DNA from: Microbacterium terrisoli
GTDB taxonomy: Bacteria; Actinomycetota; Actinomycetes; Actinomycetales; Microbacteriaceae
Assembly: GCF_030866805.1 (NCBI RefSeq)
Contig: NZ_CP133019.1
Location: forward strand, 1,116,001-1,180,000
Direction: 5' to 3'
Length of the DNA stretch: 64,000 nucleotides
Position 1 is the first letter of the stretch. Each line of letters starts with the position of its first letter. This document shows, piece after piece, positions 42,943 through 50,211 of this stretch. The notes below the pieces were generated by a model, which was not told the DNA's origin, did no database searches, and worked only from the letters and a program-made list of their open reading frames with translations. The position numbers were made by a program, and so were the translations under genes.

Positions 42943-43853
42943 GCGACCACCCCCGGCTGCGACATCCGCTCTGGGGTTGCGCGGGCCTGCGAGAGTGTGG
43001 GATCCGTCGCCTCGCGCAGGGCGTCGCCCAGCAGGTTCATGCCCAGCACCGTGAACGTGATCGCAAGCCCCGGCCACAGCACCGACAGAGGATGCACCGT
43101 CAGATACTGCTGCAGCTCTGCCAGCAGCAGGCCCCAGCTGGGGGCGGTGACCGGTGCGCCCACCCCGAGGTACGACAGCCCCGCCTCGGCCAGCACCGCC
43201 ACCGCCATTCCCCACGACAGCTGCACGATGAACACGGGCGCGACGTTCGGCAGCAGGTGCCGGTACAGGTTCTGCGCGGTCGAAAGGCCCGACGCGGTGC
43301 CGGCCAGCACGAAGTCGCTGTGGCGCACGCGGCGAAGCTCGGGCCGGGTGACGCGGGCGATGTTCACCCCGAAACCGATGCCCACCGCCCAGATCACGAC
43401 CCACAGCGAGCGGCCCCACACGCCGGCGATCATCAGCGCGATCAGCAGCACGGGGAACGCGATCAGGATGTCGACGAGCACGGCCACCGACTCGCGCATC
43501 CACCGCGCGGTGAGGGCGCCCATCGCCGCCAGCGCGATGCCGAGCACCGAGGCGATCACCGCAGAGCCGATCGCGACGAACACGGTGGTCTGGGCCCCCG
43601 TCATGACAAGGGAGAGGATGTCGCGGCCCGACCCGTCGGTTCCGAGGAGATGGGGCCAGCTCGGGCTGAGCCAGCGGGCGGCGATGTCCACGTGCTGCGG
43701 GTCGAAGGGCGTCCACAGCAGCGACACCGCCGCGGTGAGCACGATGACGGCGGCCACGATCAGCCCGAACCGACCGGTGGACAGTCGCCACAGGCGGCGC
43801 AGCCAGCCGGGCCGCTCCCGCGCCGGCGCCCGATGCGTGGTCTGTGCGCTCAT
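42939..43853 (-). CDS. Peptide ABC transporter permease (DppC-like)
   Basis: The permease has 304 residues and six predicted helices. A charged N-terminal stretch precedes helix 1, and the second half has the EAA-type cytoplasmic loop LAGTASGLSTAQNLYRHLLP that contacts the ATPases. HLLGTDGSGRDILSLVMTGA is a DppC hallmark before the transporter core. It overlaps the DppB-like permease gene upstream by 4 nt. It forms the translocation pore with that protein. Confidence 0.9.
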   Translation of the reverse strand: MSAQTTHRAPARERPGWLRRLWRLSTGRFGLIVAAVIVLTAAVSLLWTPFDPQHVDIAARWLSPSWPHLLGTDGSGRDILSLVMTGAQTTVFVAIGSAVIASVLGIALAAMGALTARWMRESVAVLVDILIAFPVLLIALMIAGVWGRSLWVVIWAVGIGFGVNIARVTRPELRRVRHSDFVLAGTASGLSTAQNLYRHLLPNVAPVFIVQLSWGMAVAVLAEAGLSYLGVGAPVTAPSWGLLLAELQQYLTVHPLSVLWPGLAITFTVLGMNLLGDALREATDPTLSQARATPERMSQPGVVA

Positions 43854-44800
43854 GCCGCCTCCCGCTGCCGGGGGTCGATCGCGCGGTGCACGAGATCGAC
43901 GACGAAGCCGACGATCAAGACGAACCCGGTGAGCACGAGCAGTTCGCCCTGCACCTTGATGAGGTCGCGGTTGCCCACATCGGCCACGAGCATGCGCCCG
44001 ATGCCGGGCAGCGAGAACAGCTGCTCGATGACGACCGAGCCGACGATGATGCCGGCCACCTGCAGGCCGAGCACGGTGATCACCGACAGTGCCATGTTCG
44101 GCAGGCCATGGCGGATGAGCGCCTGGTTGCGGGTCAGGCCCTTCGCCGCCGCCGTGCGCACGAAGTCCTGCCCGACCGCCTGCAGGGTCGCGCTGCGCAC
44201 GAACCGCAGCAGCATGGCGCCCTCGACCAGGCCGATCGTCAGGGCCGGCAGCAGGAGGGCGCGCAGCGCGAGGCCCGGCTGCTGCCAGCCCGCGCGGGGA
44301 AAGCCCTGAGCGGGCAGCCACCCCAGCCACACCGCGAACACCACCACGAGCATCATGCCCGCCCACACCACCGGCACCGCGGCGATCGCCTGCGAAGCGA
44401 CGTTCAATGATGTTCCGCCGGCGCGTCCGCGCAGGATCGCCGAGAGCACGCCGAGGGGAACGGCGATCACCAGCGCGATGCTCATTGCCAGAAGGCCCAG
44501 CGGCACCGTGACCTGCGCTTTCTGCACGAGCTGGTCCCAGACCGGTGAACCTGTCAGCAGCGACCTGCCGAAGTCGCCGTGCAGCACGCCGCCGATCCAG
44601 CTCAGATACTGCGACGTCAGCGGCGTGTCCAGACCGAGATCGGCGCGGATGGCCTCGACCTGCGCGGGCGTGCTGTTGGTCCCCGCGATCAGCTGTGCGA
44701 CGTCTCCGGGCAGCACCCGCAGGGTGAAGAAGATGAGCGCACTGGCCACGAACAGGCCCACCAGCAGGAGGGCCAGTCGGGTCAGCGCGTAGCGGGTCAC
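43850..44800 (-). CDS. Peptide ABC transporter permease (DppB-like)
   Basis: This 316-residue permease has six helices. The first is preceded by MTRYALTRLALLLVG and followed by LGLDTPLTSQYLSWI, the extracytoplasmic domain typical of DppB. The cytoplasmic EAA loop reads TAAAKGLTRNQALIRHGLPN. RMLVADVGNRDLI lies near the C-terminus. It is the second gene of the operon and overlaps both flanking genes by 4 nt. Confidence 0.9.
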   Translation of the reverse strand: MTRYALTRLALLLVGLFVASALIFFTLRVLPGDVAQLIAGTNSTPAQVEAIRADLGLDTPLTSQYLSWIGGVLHGDFGRSLLTGSPVWDQLVQKAQVTVPLGLLAMSIALVIAVPLGVLSAILRGRAGGTSLNVASQAIAAVPVVWAGMMLVVVFAVWLGWLPAQGFPRAGWQQPGLALRALLLPALTIGLVEGAMLLRFVRSATLQAVGQDFVRTAAAKGLTRNQALIRHGLPNMALSVITVLGLQVAGIIVGSVVIEQLFSLPGIGRMLVADVGNRDLIKVQGELLVLTGFVLIVGFVVDLVHRAIDPRQREAA

Positions 44801-46302
44801 CCCTTGCTCTTGGCGATCTCGGCCACGTTCAGGCGTTCGTTGACGTTCACCGAGGGCACCCCGGTGATGTCGGTGGCTACGCCCAGAACCGATGCGCCGT
44901 TGTAGACCCAGTCGGCGGCCATGTCTTCGGAGACGATTCGTGCAGCCTGGCGCAGGTAGCCGGCCGCCGCCTCATCGGTGGTCGCCCCCAGCGACTCCTG
45001 GTACAGCTGCTGCACCTTGGGGTTGTCGTAGGTGAAGTAGTAGTCGGGGTTCGCCCAGTTCTCGAAGTCGCGTGCCTCGGTGTGCAGCACGAAGCTGAGT
45101 TCGTAGTCCTTGTTGACGTACACGTCGTTGAGCCAGGTCGGGAACTCGACGGCGTTGACCTTCAGCGTGATGCCGACCGCGTTCAGGTCCGAGACGAGGA
45201 TCTGCGGGATCGTCGTGCCGTAGCCGTTGTAGATCGTGAGGGTCAGCGTGATGTCTTTCGCGCCCGCTTCGGCGAGCAGCTTCTTGGATGCTGCGGGGTC
45301 GTACGGTGCGACCGAGGAGAGGTCTTCGTACCCCGGGTCGAGTTCGGGGATGGGGCCGAACATCGTCTGGCCCGAGCCGAGCGCTTCGATCACGGCCTTG
45401 TGGTCGATGGCCTGCCGGATCGCCTGGCGCACGCGCTTGTCTTTCAGCCACTGGTTGTGGCTGTTCATGGCGAGGGTGCCCTTGTCGGTCGACTTGCCCA
45501 GCACCAGCCTGAAGTCGCCGTTCTGCTCGAGCTGCTTCTTCAGGTTCGCGTCGAATCCGGTCAGCACGTCGACCTCGCCGGCCTGTGCGGCATTGAGCGC
45601 CGCCTGGTTGTCGGGGATGTAGTCGAAGACGATCTCTTTGGCCTTGGCAGGTTCACCCCAGTACTTGGCGTTGCGCTCGAACGTGATCGAGTCGCCCTGC
45701 TTCCAGTTGGACAGCGTGAACGGACCGGTGCCGTTGGCCTGGGTCTTGTAGTCGACCTTGTCGCCCTTCTTGAGGATGATCCCGGCGCGGCCGGACAGGT
45801 TCCACAGCAGCTGCGAATCGGGCTGCGCCATCGCGATGGTGATCTTCTGACCGTCAGCGGTGATGGATTTCACCCGCGAGAGGCGGTCGGAGTCGGTCCA
45901 CGTCGCCTGCGTCTTGTGCTGCGTCAGCGACCACACCACGTCGTCGGGGGTGAGCTTCTGCCCATCGTCGAAGGTGACGCCTTCGCGCAGCGTGAAAGTG
46001 TAGGTCAGGCCGTCGGGCGAGGCAGTGTATTCGCTGGCCAGTGCCGGGACGATCTTCTGCTCGGGGGTGCGCGAGACCAGCCCCTGATAGACGTTGTCGA
46101 TCAGGATCTGGTCGAGTGCGGCGCCGGCGGTCTGCCGGATGTCGAGGTTGCTCGGCTCGAGCACCAGCCGGATCGCGACCGAGGCGTCGGGGTCGGGAGT
46201 GCCGGTCGCGCTCGGCTGTGGGCCGGCCCCGCTGCACGCGGTCAGCACGAGAGTCGAGGCGGCGACCAGGGCGACTGCGGCCGCCAGAGAGCGTCGAAGC
46301 AT
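44797..46302 (-). CDS. Peptide ABC transporter substrate-binding lipoprotein (DppA/OppA-like)
   Basis: The protein has 501 residues. The signal peptide ends in the lipobox LTAC at about residue 23, so it should be anchored to the outer face of the membrane by a diacylglyceryl cysteine. The SBP_bac_5 fold follows, with LVSRTPEQKIVPALASEYT and the ligand-facing RVRQAIRQAIDHKAVIEAL. It captures peptides or other small solutes; substrate is not predictable by eye, and nickel or opines are alternatives. As the first gene it has the only long leader in the operon, about 120 bp to the next gene. Confidence 0.9.
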   Translation of the reverse strand: MLRRSLAAAVALVAASTLVLTACSGAGPQPSATGTPDPDASVAIRLVLEPSNLDIRQTAGAALDQILIDNVYQGLVSRTPEQKIVPALASEYTASPDGLTYTFTLREGVTFDDGQKLTPDDVVWSLTQHKTQATWTDSDRLSRVKSITADGQKITIAMAQPDSQLLWNLSGRAGIILKKGDKVDYKTQANGTGPFTLSNWKQGDSITFERNAKYWGEPAKAKEIVFDYIPDNQAALNAAQAGEVDVLTGFDANLKKQLEQNGDFRLVLGKSTDKGTLAMNSHNQWLKDKRVRQAIRQAIDHKAVIEALGSGQTMFGPIPELDPGYEDLSSVAPYDPAASKKLLAEAGAKDITLTLTIYNGYGTTIPQILVSDLNAVGITLKVNAVEFPTWLNDVYVNKDYELSFVLHTEARDFENWANPDYYFTYDNPKVQQLYQESLGATTDEAAAGYLRQAARIVSEDMAADWVYNGASVLGVATDITGVPSVNVNERLNVAEIAKSKG

Positions 46303-46422
46303 GGGGAGAAGATCCTTTCGCGGGCTGCCGACCAGCCTAGAGGGAGCGCGCGGGCGGCACCGTTTCGTGTCAGGTGAACGCAACACAGCCGTTAAGTGCC
46401 GGAGGGACCTGCGCATTCCTGC

Positions 46423-47385
46423 TCAGCGCAGCACATCGCGCAGCATGCCACCGAGTCGGACGGGTATCTCCTCTTGCACGTTGTGGCCGGTGGGAACGGT
46501 GGTGACCGTCGCGGCGGGCAGTCGGCGGCGGAATTCGGCGGCCTCGTCGTCGGTCACGTAGCCGCGGTCGCCGCGGATGAGCGTAACCCCGCCGGGCACC
46601 TCCGCTGCTGCGGTGCCCAGGTCTGCCCACAAGGCGTCGGTGAGCACCGCGCCCACCGCGTTCTGACGTTCGGCGGTTGCGCGCGCGGCGTCGGGGTCGG
46701 CGGCGAGCGCGTTCGCGACGTGCGCGAAGTGGTGCTTCCACTCCACGCGGCCGTCCGGACGGATCCGCGAGTTCAGGTACACGCCGCGGGTGGCGGCCTC
46801 TCGAGTGCCGCCCAGGCCGAAGCTCAGCGCACGCTCGACGAGCTCGTCACGGCTCGCCCAGTCGGTGGGCCCGGCGAAGAACTGAGCGATCTGCTGCGCG
46901 TTGCCGTTCGGGTCGATGCCGGGAGTGATGTCGACGACGACGAGTGCGCGCACGAGGTCGGGGGCGGATGCCGCGACCGCGGCGGCCGTCAGGCCGCCCA
47001 GCGACTGGCCGACCAGCAGCTGCGGGCGATCGGTCCAGGCACGGATGCCTGACACGACGTCCGGTGCCAGGGTCGATGCGACATAGGCGGCGTCGTCGCG
47101 CCAGGAGGAGTCGCCGTGGCCGGGCAGGTCGATCGCGAGTGCGGGCAGGCCCAGCGCCAGGATCGTGGTGTCCCACGTGTGGGCGTTCAGCCCCGCGCCG
47201 TGCAGGAACGTGACCTGGGGCACGGCATCCGGTTCGTCTGCCGGTGCATACCGCAGTGCACTGAGCACGCGACCGTCGGACAGGGTCAGCTCTCGGCGCT
47301 CGCCGTGGGGGAGCGGGCCGGGCAGATCGTTGTCGGCGGCCTGCTCGGGCAGGAACGAGAACTCGTCGAAGGCGTCGTCGGTCAC
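46423..47385 (-). CDS. Alpha/beta hydrolase
   Basis: The hydrolase has 320 residues when read from the GTG at 47385 (VTDDAFDEFSFL). LHGAGLNAHTWDT is the oxyanion region, LDLPGHGDSSW the next strand, LVGQSLGGLTAAAVA the nucleophile elbow with Ser, and TVPTGHNVQEEIP holds the catalytic His. A longer start at the ATG at 47445 is possible but would overlap the iron box at 47433-47451, so the GTG is preferred. The substrate is unknown. It is divergent from the SIP-domain gene, so an iron regulator could control both. Confidence 0.82.
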   Translation of the reverse strand: MTDDAFDEFSFLPEQAADNDLPGPLPHGERRELTLSDGRVLSALRYAPADEPDAVPQVTFLHGAGLNAHTWDTTILALGLPALAIDLPGHGDSSWRDDAAYVASTLAPDVVSGIRAWTDRPQLLVGQSLGGLTAAAVAASAPDLVRALVVVDITPGIDPNGNAQQIAQFFAGPTDWASRDELVERALSFGLGGTREAATRGVYLNSRIRPDGRVEWKHHFAHVANALAADPDAARATAERQNAVGAVLTDALWADLGTAAAEVPGGVTLIRGDRGYVTDDEAAEFRRRLPAATVTTVPTGHNVQEEIPVRLGGMLRDVLR

Positions 47386-47432
47386 GCGCTCATTCTGCCA
47401 GGCGGTGCGCGATCCGGTAGCAGCCGTCGAAG

Positions 47433-47451
47433 TGAGGTAAGGCATGCCTAT
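47433..47451. promoter_or_regulatory. DtxR/IdeR-like iron box
   Basis: The 19-bp site TGAGGTAAGGCATGCCTAT matches 13 of 19 positions of the DtxR/IdeR consensus TTAGGTTAGGCTAACCTAA, including AGGT, AGGC and CCTA. It ends 23 bp upstream of the SIP gene and lies about 50 bp upstream of the hydrolase GTG. Iron-loaded DtxR would repress both genes. Confidence 0.6.
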
Positions 47452-47474
47452 CTTTGCCGTAGACTGACGTGGTC

Positions 47475-47957
47475 ATGACCGTTTCCGCAGCCTCCGCCAC
47501 TCAGACCGCCGCCGCGCCCACGAGCGCCGTCGCGCGTCGCATCGCGCGTCGTGGCCTGGTCCAGTACCTGGTGGCCACCGACGAGACGGCGCTGGCGCAG
47601 ACGCAGGCACTGCTGGCCACGCTGCCGCTGTGTGCGACCGGGCGGGTGTTCATCGAGGTGCCGGATGCCTCGTGGATCGGCCGGCTGCAGGCCCCGGGAC
47701 GGATGACGGTCACCTGGCTCGACCGCTCGGCTCGCCGGGGCGCTCCCGGTTCGGGAGCCTCGTGCCGCCGCGGTGCAGCGCTGACCCGTGCGGTGACCGC
47801 ATGGGCCGACGAGATGATGTGCACCGACGGTGACCACACCCAGGTGTTCGTCTCGGGCGGCTACCTCGGTGCCGCCGAGATCGTCGACCACCTGGTCGAG
47901 CGGCTGGGCCGTGCGCGCGAGAGCGTGCACACGCCCCGCGAGTACCGGCTTAACTGA
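47475..47957 (+). CDS. SIP-domain protein (siderophore-interacting, C-terminal-type)
   Basis: The protein has 160 residues. GRVFIEVPDASWIGRLQAPG is the conserved NAD(P)-binding-side segment of SIP proteins, and VFVSGGYLGAAEIVDHLVE resembles the closing region. The FAD-binding N-terminal half of full siderophore-interacting ferric reductases is missing, so it is a short homologue rather than a reductase on its own. The iron box in front of it supports a role in siderophore iron release or its regulation. No siderophore transport gene follows. An in-frame GTG at 47469 is an alternative start. Confidence 0.75.
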   Translation: MTVSAASATQTAAAPTSAVARRIARRGLVQYLVATDETALAQTQALLATLPLCATGRVFIEVPDASWIGRLQAPGRMTVTWLDRSARRGAPGSGASCRRGAALTRAVTAWADEMMCTDGDHTQVFVSGGYLGAAEIVDHLVERLGRARESVHTPREYRLN

Positions 47958-47973
47958 GCGAACCGACGGCTCG

Positions 47974-48429
47974 TCACGCCCCGCGCGGCACGTAGTTGCC
48001 GTCTTCGAGGCCCGCCTCGATCTCGAAGCGGTTGCGCAACGGATTGCTGCCGGCGAACAGGTACAGCAGCGGCATGAGCACGCCGTAGCGCTCCCACTGC
48101 CGCGCGTGCACCGCCTCGTGGGTGAGCACGTGTTCGGTGGGCTCTTCGTCGCCGGTGAGGAAACAGCGCCCGACGCATACACCGCCGCGGCGGAAGGCCC
48201 ACGCCGGCAGCCCCCGGAACACCCAGAGCCGGCCGTACCGCTCCACGCGACCGGTGCTCCAGATGCTGCCCCACAGCCACCCCACCGTCGTGCCGTACCA
48301 GGCGCCCGCGCGGCTGAACCGCGAATCGAGCAGGAACCCGGGGATCAGCCGGTCCAGAAGTCGGCCGCGGGCGACGGCACGGTCCGCGCGGCACCGCCAA
48401 TCCGCCGGGGGAGCGGGGATCGGACTCAC
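47974..48429 (-). CDS. Small HExxH-type protein of unknown function
   Basis: This 151-residue protein starts at the GTG (48429) that overlaps the arginase-like stop by 4 nt. It contains EHVLTHEAVHARQWERYG, an HExxH zinc-binding-type motif at about residue 105, followed by FAGSNPLRNRFEIEAGLEDG in which the Glu residues could be a third ligand. The N-terminal half is basic and has one moderately hydrophobic stretch (AWYGTTVGWLWGSIW). The arrangement looks like a minimal gluzincin, but I do not recognise a named family, and related proteins are often mislabelled Fe-S oxidoreductase. Peptidase activity is unproven. Confidence 0.7.
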   Translation of the reverse strand: MSPIPAPPADWRCRADRAVARGRLLDRLIPGFLLDSRFSRAGAWYGTTVGWLWGSIWSTGRVERYGRLWVFRGLPAWAFRRGGVCVGRCFLTGDEEPTEHVLTHEAVHARQWERYGVLMPLLYLFAGSNPLRNRFEIEAGLEDGNYVPRGA

Positions 48430-49280
48430 GCGAGCGCCCCGACCAGACGCAGGATCGTGCCGAGATCTTCGACCGCAGCAGCGGGAGAGGCGGGCGAGAA
48501 CTCCGTGATCGCCGCCGCGCGCAGGGGAACCTCGGCGCGCACGGCGCCGATGCACGCGATCAGGGCCGCGGCATCCAGCCCGAACGGTTCGGGGCTGGCA
48601 AGGCCCGTCATCGCACCGGGGTCGAGCACGTCCACATCGACATGGATGAACACGCTCGTCGCGCCGCGCTCGCGCACGGCGGCCACGAGAGAGGCGGGCG
48701 TCAGATCGTCGGTGGTCAGGATGCCGATGCCCAGTCGCTGTGCGACCTCGGCCTCGGCGGGCTCGATCGCGCGCACGCCGGCCAGCAGCAGCTGCGATGC
48801 TGCCAGCCCGTGCTCGGCGGGCCGCGGCACGGCGTCGTCGAGCAGGGCGCGCACGGCCATCGTGTCGAACGCACCGGTGGGTGAGGTGGTGGTGTCGTGC
48901 AGATCGGCGTGGGCGCTGAACCACACCACGACCGCACCGGGGTCGAGCTCACCGCGGGTGGCCCCGGTCGCCGCCAGCGCCGCAGTGGTGGCCACACCGC
49001 CGTCGCCGCCGACGGTCAGCACGATCTCATCGTGGGCACCGTCGACGTGTTCGCCGAGGATCTCGGCCAGCGCTGTCAGGTGCATCCGCGCGACGCGTTG
49101 CAGAGCGCTCAGACGATGCACGCCCGAGTCAAGCGATTCGCCGGCCTCGACGGGAACGTCGACGGTGACGCTCGCCGTCCGCGGAAGGTCTCCGGCGATC
49201 GCTGCGGCGCCGTCGATGAGCTGCATCGCCCGAGATGAGGACGAGCCCTGCCACTGCGGCACTACGAGAAAACGGGTCAC
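48426..49280 (-). CDS. Arginase/ureohydrolase-family protein with altered metal site
   Basis: The protein has 284 residues and the ureohydrolase fold. VLTVGGDGGVA (residues 91-95 GGDGG) replaces the usual GGDHS, so the first metal-binding His is absent. WFSAHADLH (SAHAD at 122-126) replaces DAHxD, losing one Asp but keeping His and Asp. HVDVDVLDP (Asp215, Asp217) is intact. At most part of the binuclear Mn site can form. It may act on a different guanidino compound, bind a single metal, or be non-catalytic. It is coupled to the HExxH gene and next to pspA. Confidence 0.75.
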   Translation of the reverse strand: MTRFLVVPQWQGSSSSRAMQLIDGAAAIAGDLPRTASVTVDVPVEAGESLDSGVHRLSALQRVARMHLTALAEILGEHVDGAHDEIVLTVGGDGGVATTAALAATGATRGELDPGAVVVWFSAHADLHDTTTSPTGAFDTMAVRALLDDAVPRPAEHGLAASQLLLAGVRAIEPAEAEVAQRLGIGILTTDDLTPASLVAAVRERGATSVFIHVDVDVLDPGAMTGLASPEPFGLDAAALIACIGAVRAEVPLRAAAITEFSPASPAAAVEDLGTILRLVGALA

Positions 49281-49323
49281 GACTGCCCCCTTGAGCGCTG
49301 TTCAGACTCTATCGCGCGCACCA

Positions 49324-49361
49324 TCGGCGGGCCCGGATCTTCTCGGATCCGAGCCCGCCGA
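49324..49361 (-). terminator. Strong hairpin downstream of pspA
   Basis: TCGGCGGGC (49324-49332) pairs with GCCCGCCGA (49353-49361), and an inner CGGAT/ATCCG stem continues the helix to a loop around 49339-49346. It lies 10 nt past the pspA stop and is one of the best terminators in the window. Confidence 0.65.
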
Positions 49362-49371
49362 CGGCGTGTGG

Positions 49372-50157
49372 TCACTGGCCGGGCGTGTACGGAGCAGTGG
49401 GAGCGTCGATGGCCGCAGCGGCAGGAGCCGCCGCCACCGCCGGCTTGTCGCCGGACTTCAGCGCCGCAAGGCGCGCCTCGACCTCGGTGAGCTCTCCGAG
49501 ATCGTCCAGCTGATTGAACTGCGCGTCCAGGCTCGAGGCGGCGAGCTCCTGCTTGCCCTGCGCGAGCGCCTCTTCCCGCCGGATCTTCTCCTCGAACCTG
49601 CCCAGATCGCTGGTCGGGTCCATGACGTCGATGGACTTGACGGCATCGGCGACCTTGTTCTGGGCTTCGGCGGTCTTCTGCCGGGCGACCAGTTCTGCCG
49701 CCTTCGCGTTCAGCTCCTGGTACTTCTGCTTCATGCCGTTCAGGCCGGTTTTGAGCTTCTCGACTGTCTCGTTCTGCGAGGCCAGCTGAGGCTCTGCGGC
49801 CTTCGCTTCGTTCTCGGAGCTGATCTGACGCTGCAGGGCGACCTTGGCGAGGTTGTCGAACTTGTCGGCGTCGGCGGTGTTGCCCGCCCCGCGCAGCTGA
49901 TCGGCCTTCTTGGACGCGGCCAGCGCCTTGTTGCCCCATTCGGTGGCGGCCTGCACGTCCTCGGCGTGGTCGCGCTCGAGCAGACGCAGGTTGCCGATCG
50001 TCTCAGCGATGGCCGATTCGGCATCGGAGATGTTGTTCGCGTAGTCGCGCTTGAGCTGGTCGAGCATCTTCTGTGGGTCTTCAGCCGAGTCGAGCATCGC
50101 GTTGATGTTCGCGCGCACGAGTGTCGAGATGCGGCCGAAGATGGACTGCTTTGCCAT
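49372..50157 (-). CDS. pspA: PspA/IM30 family phage-shock protein A
   Basis: The protein has 261 residues and is almost entirely helical coiled coil. An amphipathic N-terminal helix (SIFGRISTLVRANINAMLD) can bind membrane, followed by heptad-rich helices with AKAAEPQLASQNETVEKLK and EEALAQGKQELAAS. The last 30 residues are a Pro/Ala-rich tail. PspA/IM30 forms ESCRT-III-like rods that repair stressed membranes. The adjacent TPM-domain gene upstream suggests a membrane-stress unit. No PspF-type enhancer or sigma-54 promoter is present, as expected in actinobacteria. Confidence 0.9.
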   Translation of the reverse strand: MAKQSIFGRISTLVRANINAMLDSAEDPQKMLDQLKRDYANNISDAESAIAETIGNLRLLERDHAEDVQAATEWGNKALAASKKADQLRGAGNTADADKFDNLAKVALQRQISSENEAKAAEPQLASQNETVEKLKTGLNGMKQKYQELNAKAAELVARQKTAEAQNKVADAVKSIDVMDPTSDLGRFEEKIRREEALAQGKQELAASSLDAQFNQLDDLGELTEVEARLAALKSGDKPAVAAAPAAAAIDAPTAPYTPGQ

Positions 50158-50211
50158 CTGTTTTCCTTTCCGGGTCACGGTGTCAGGTCGTGGAGGTCAG
50201 AATCTCGGCGG

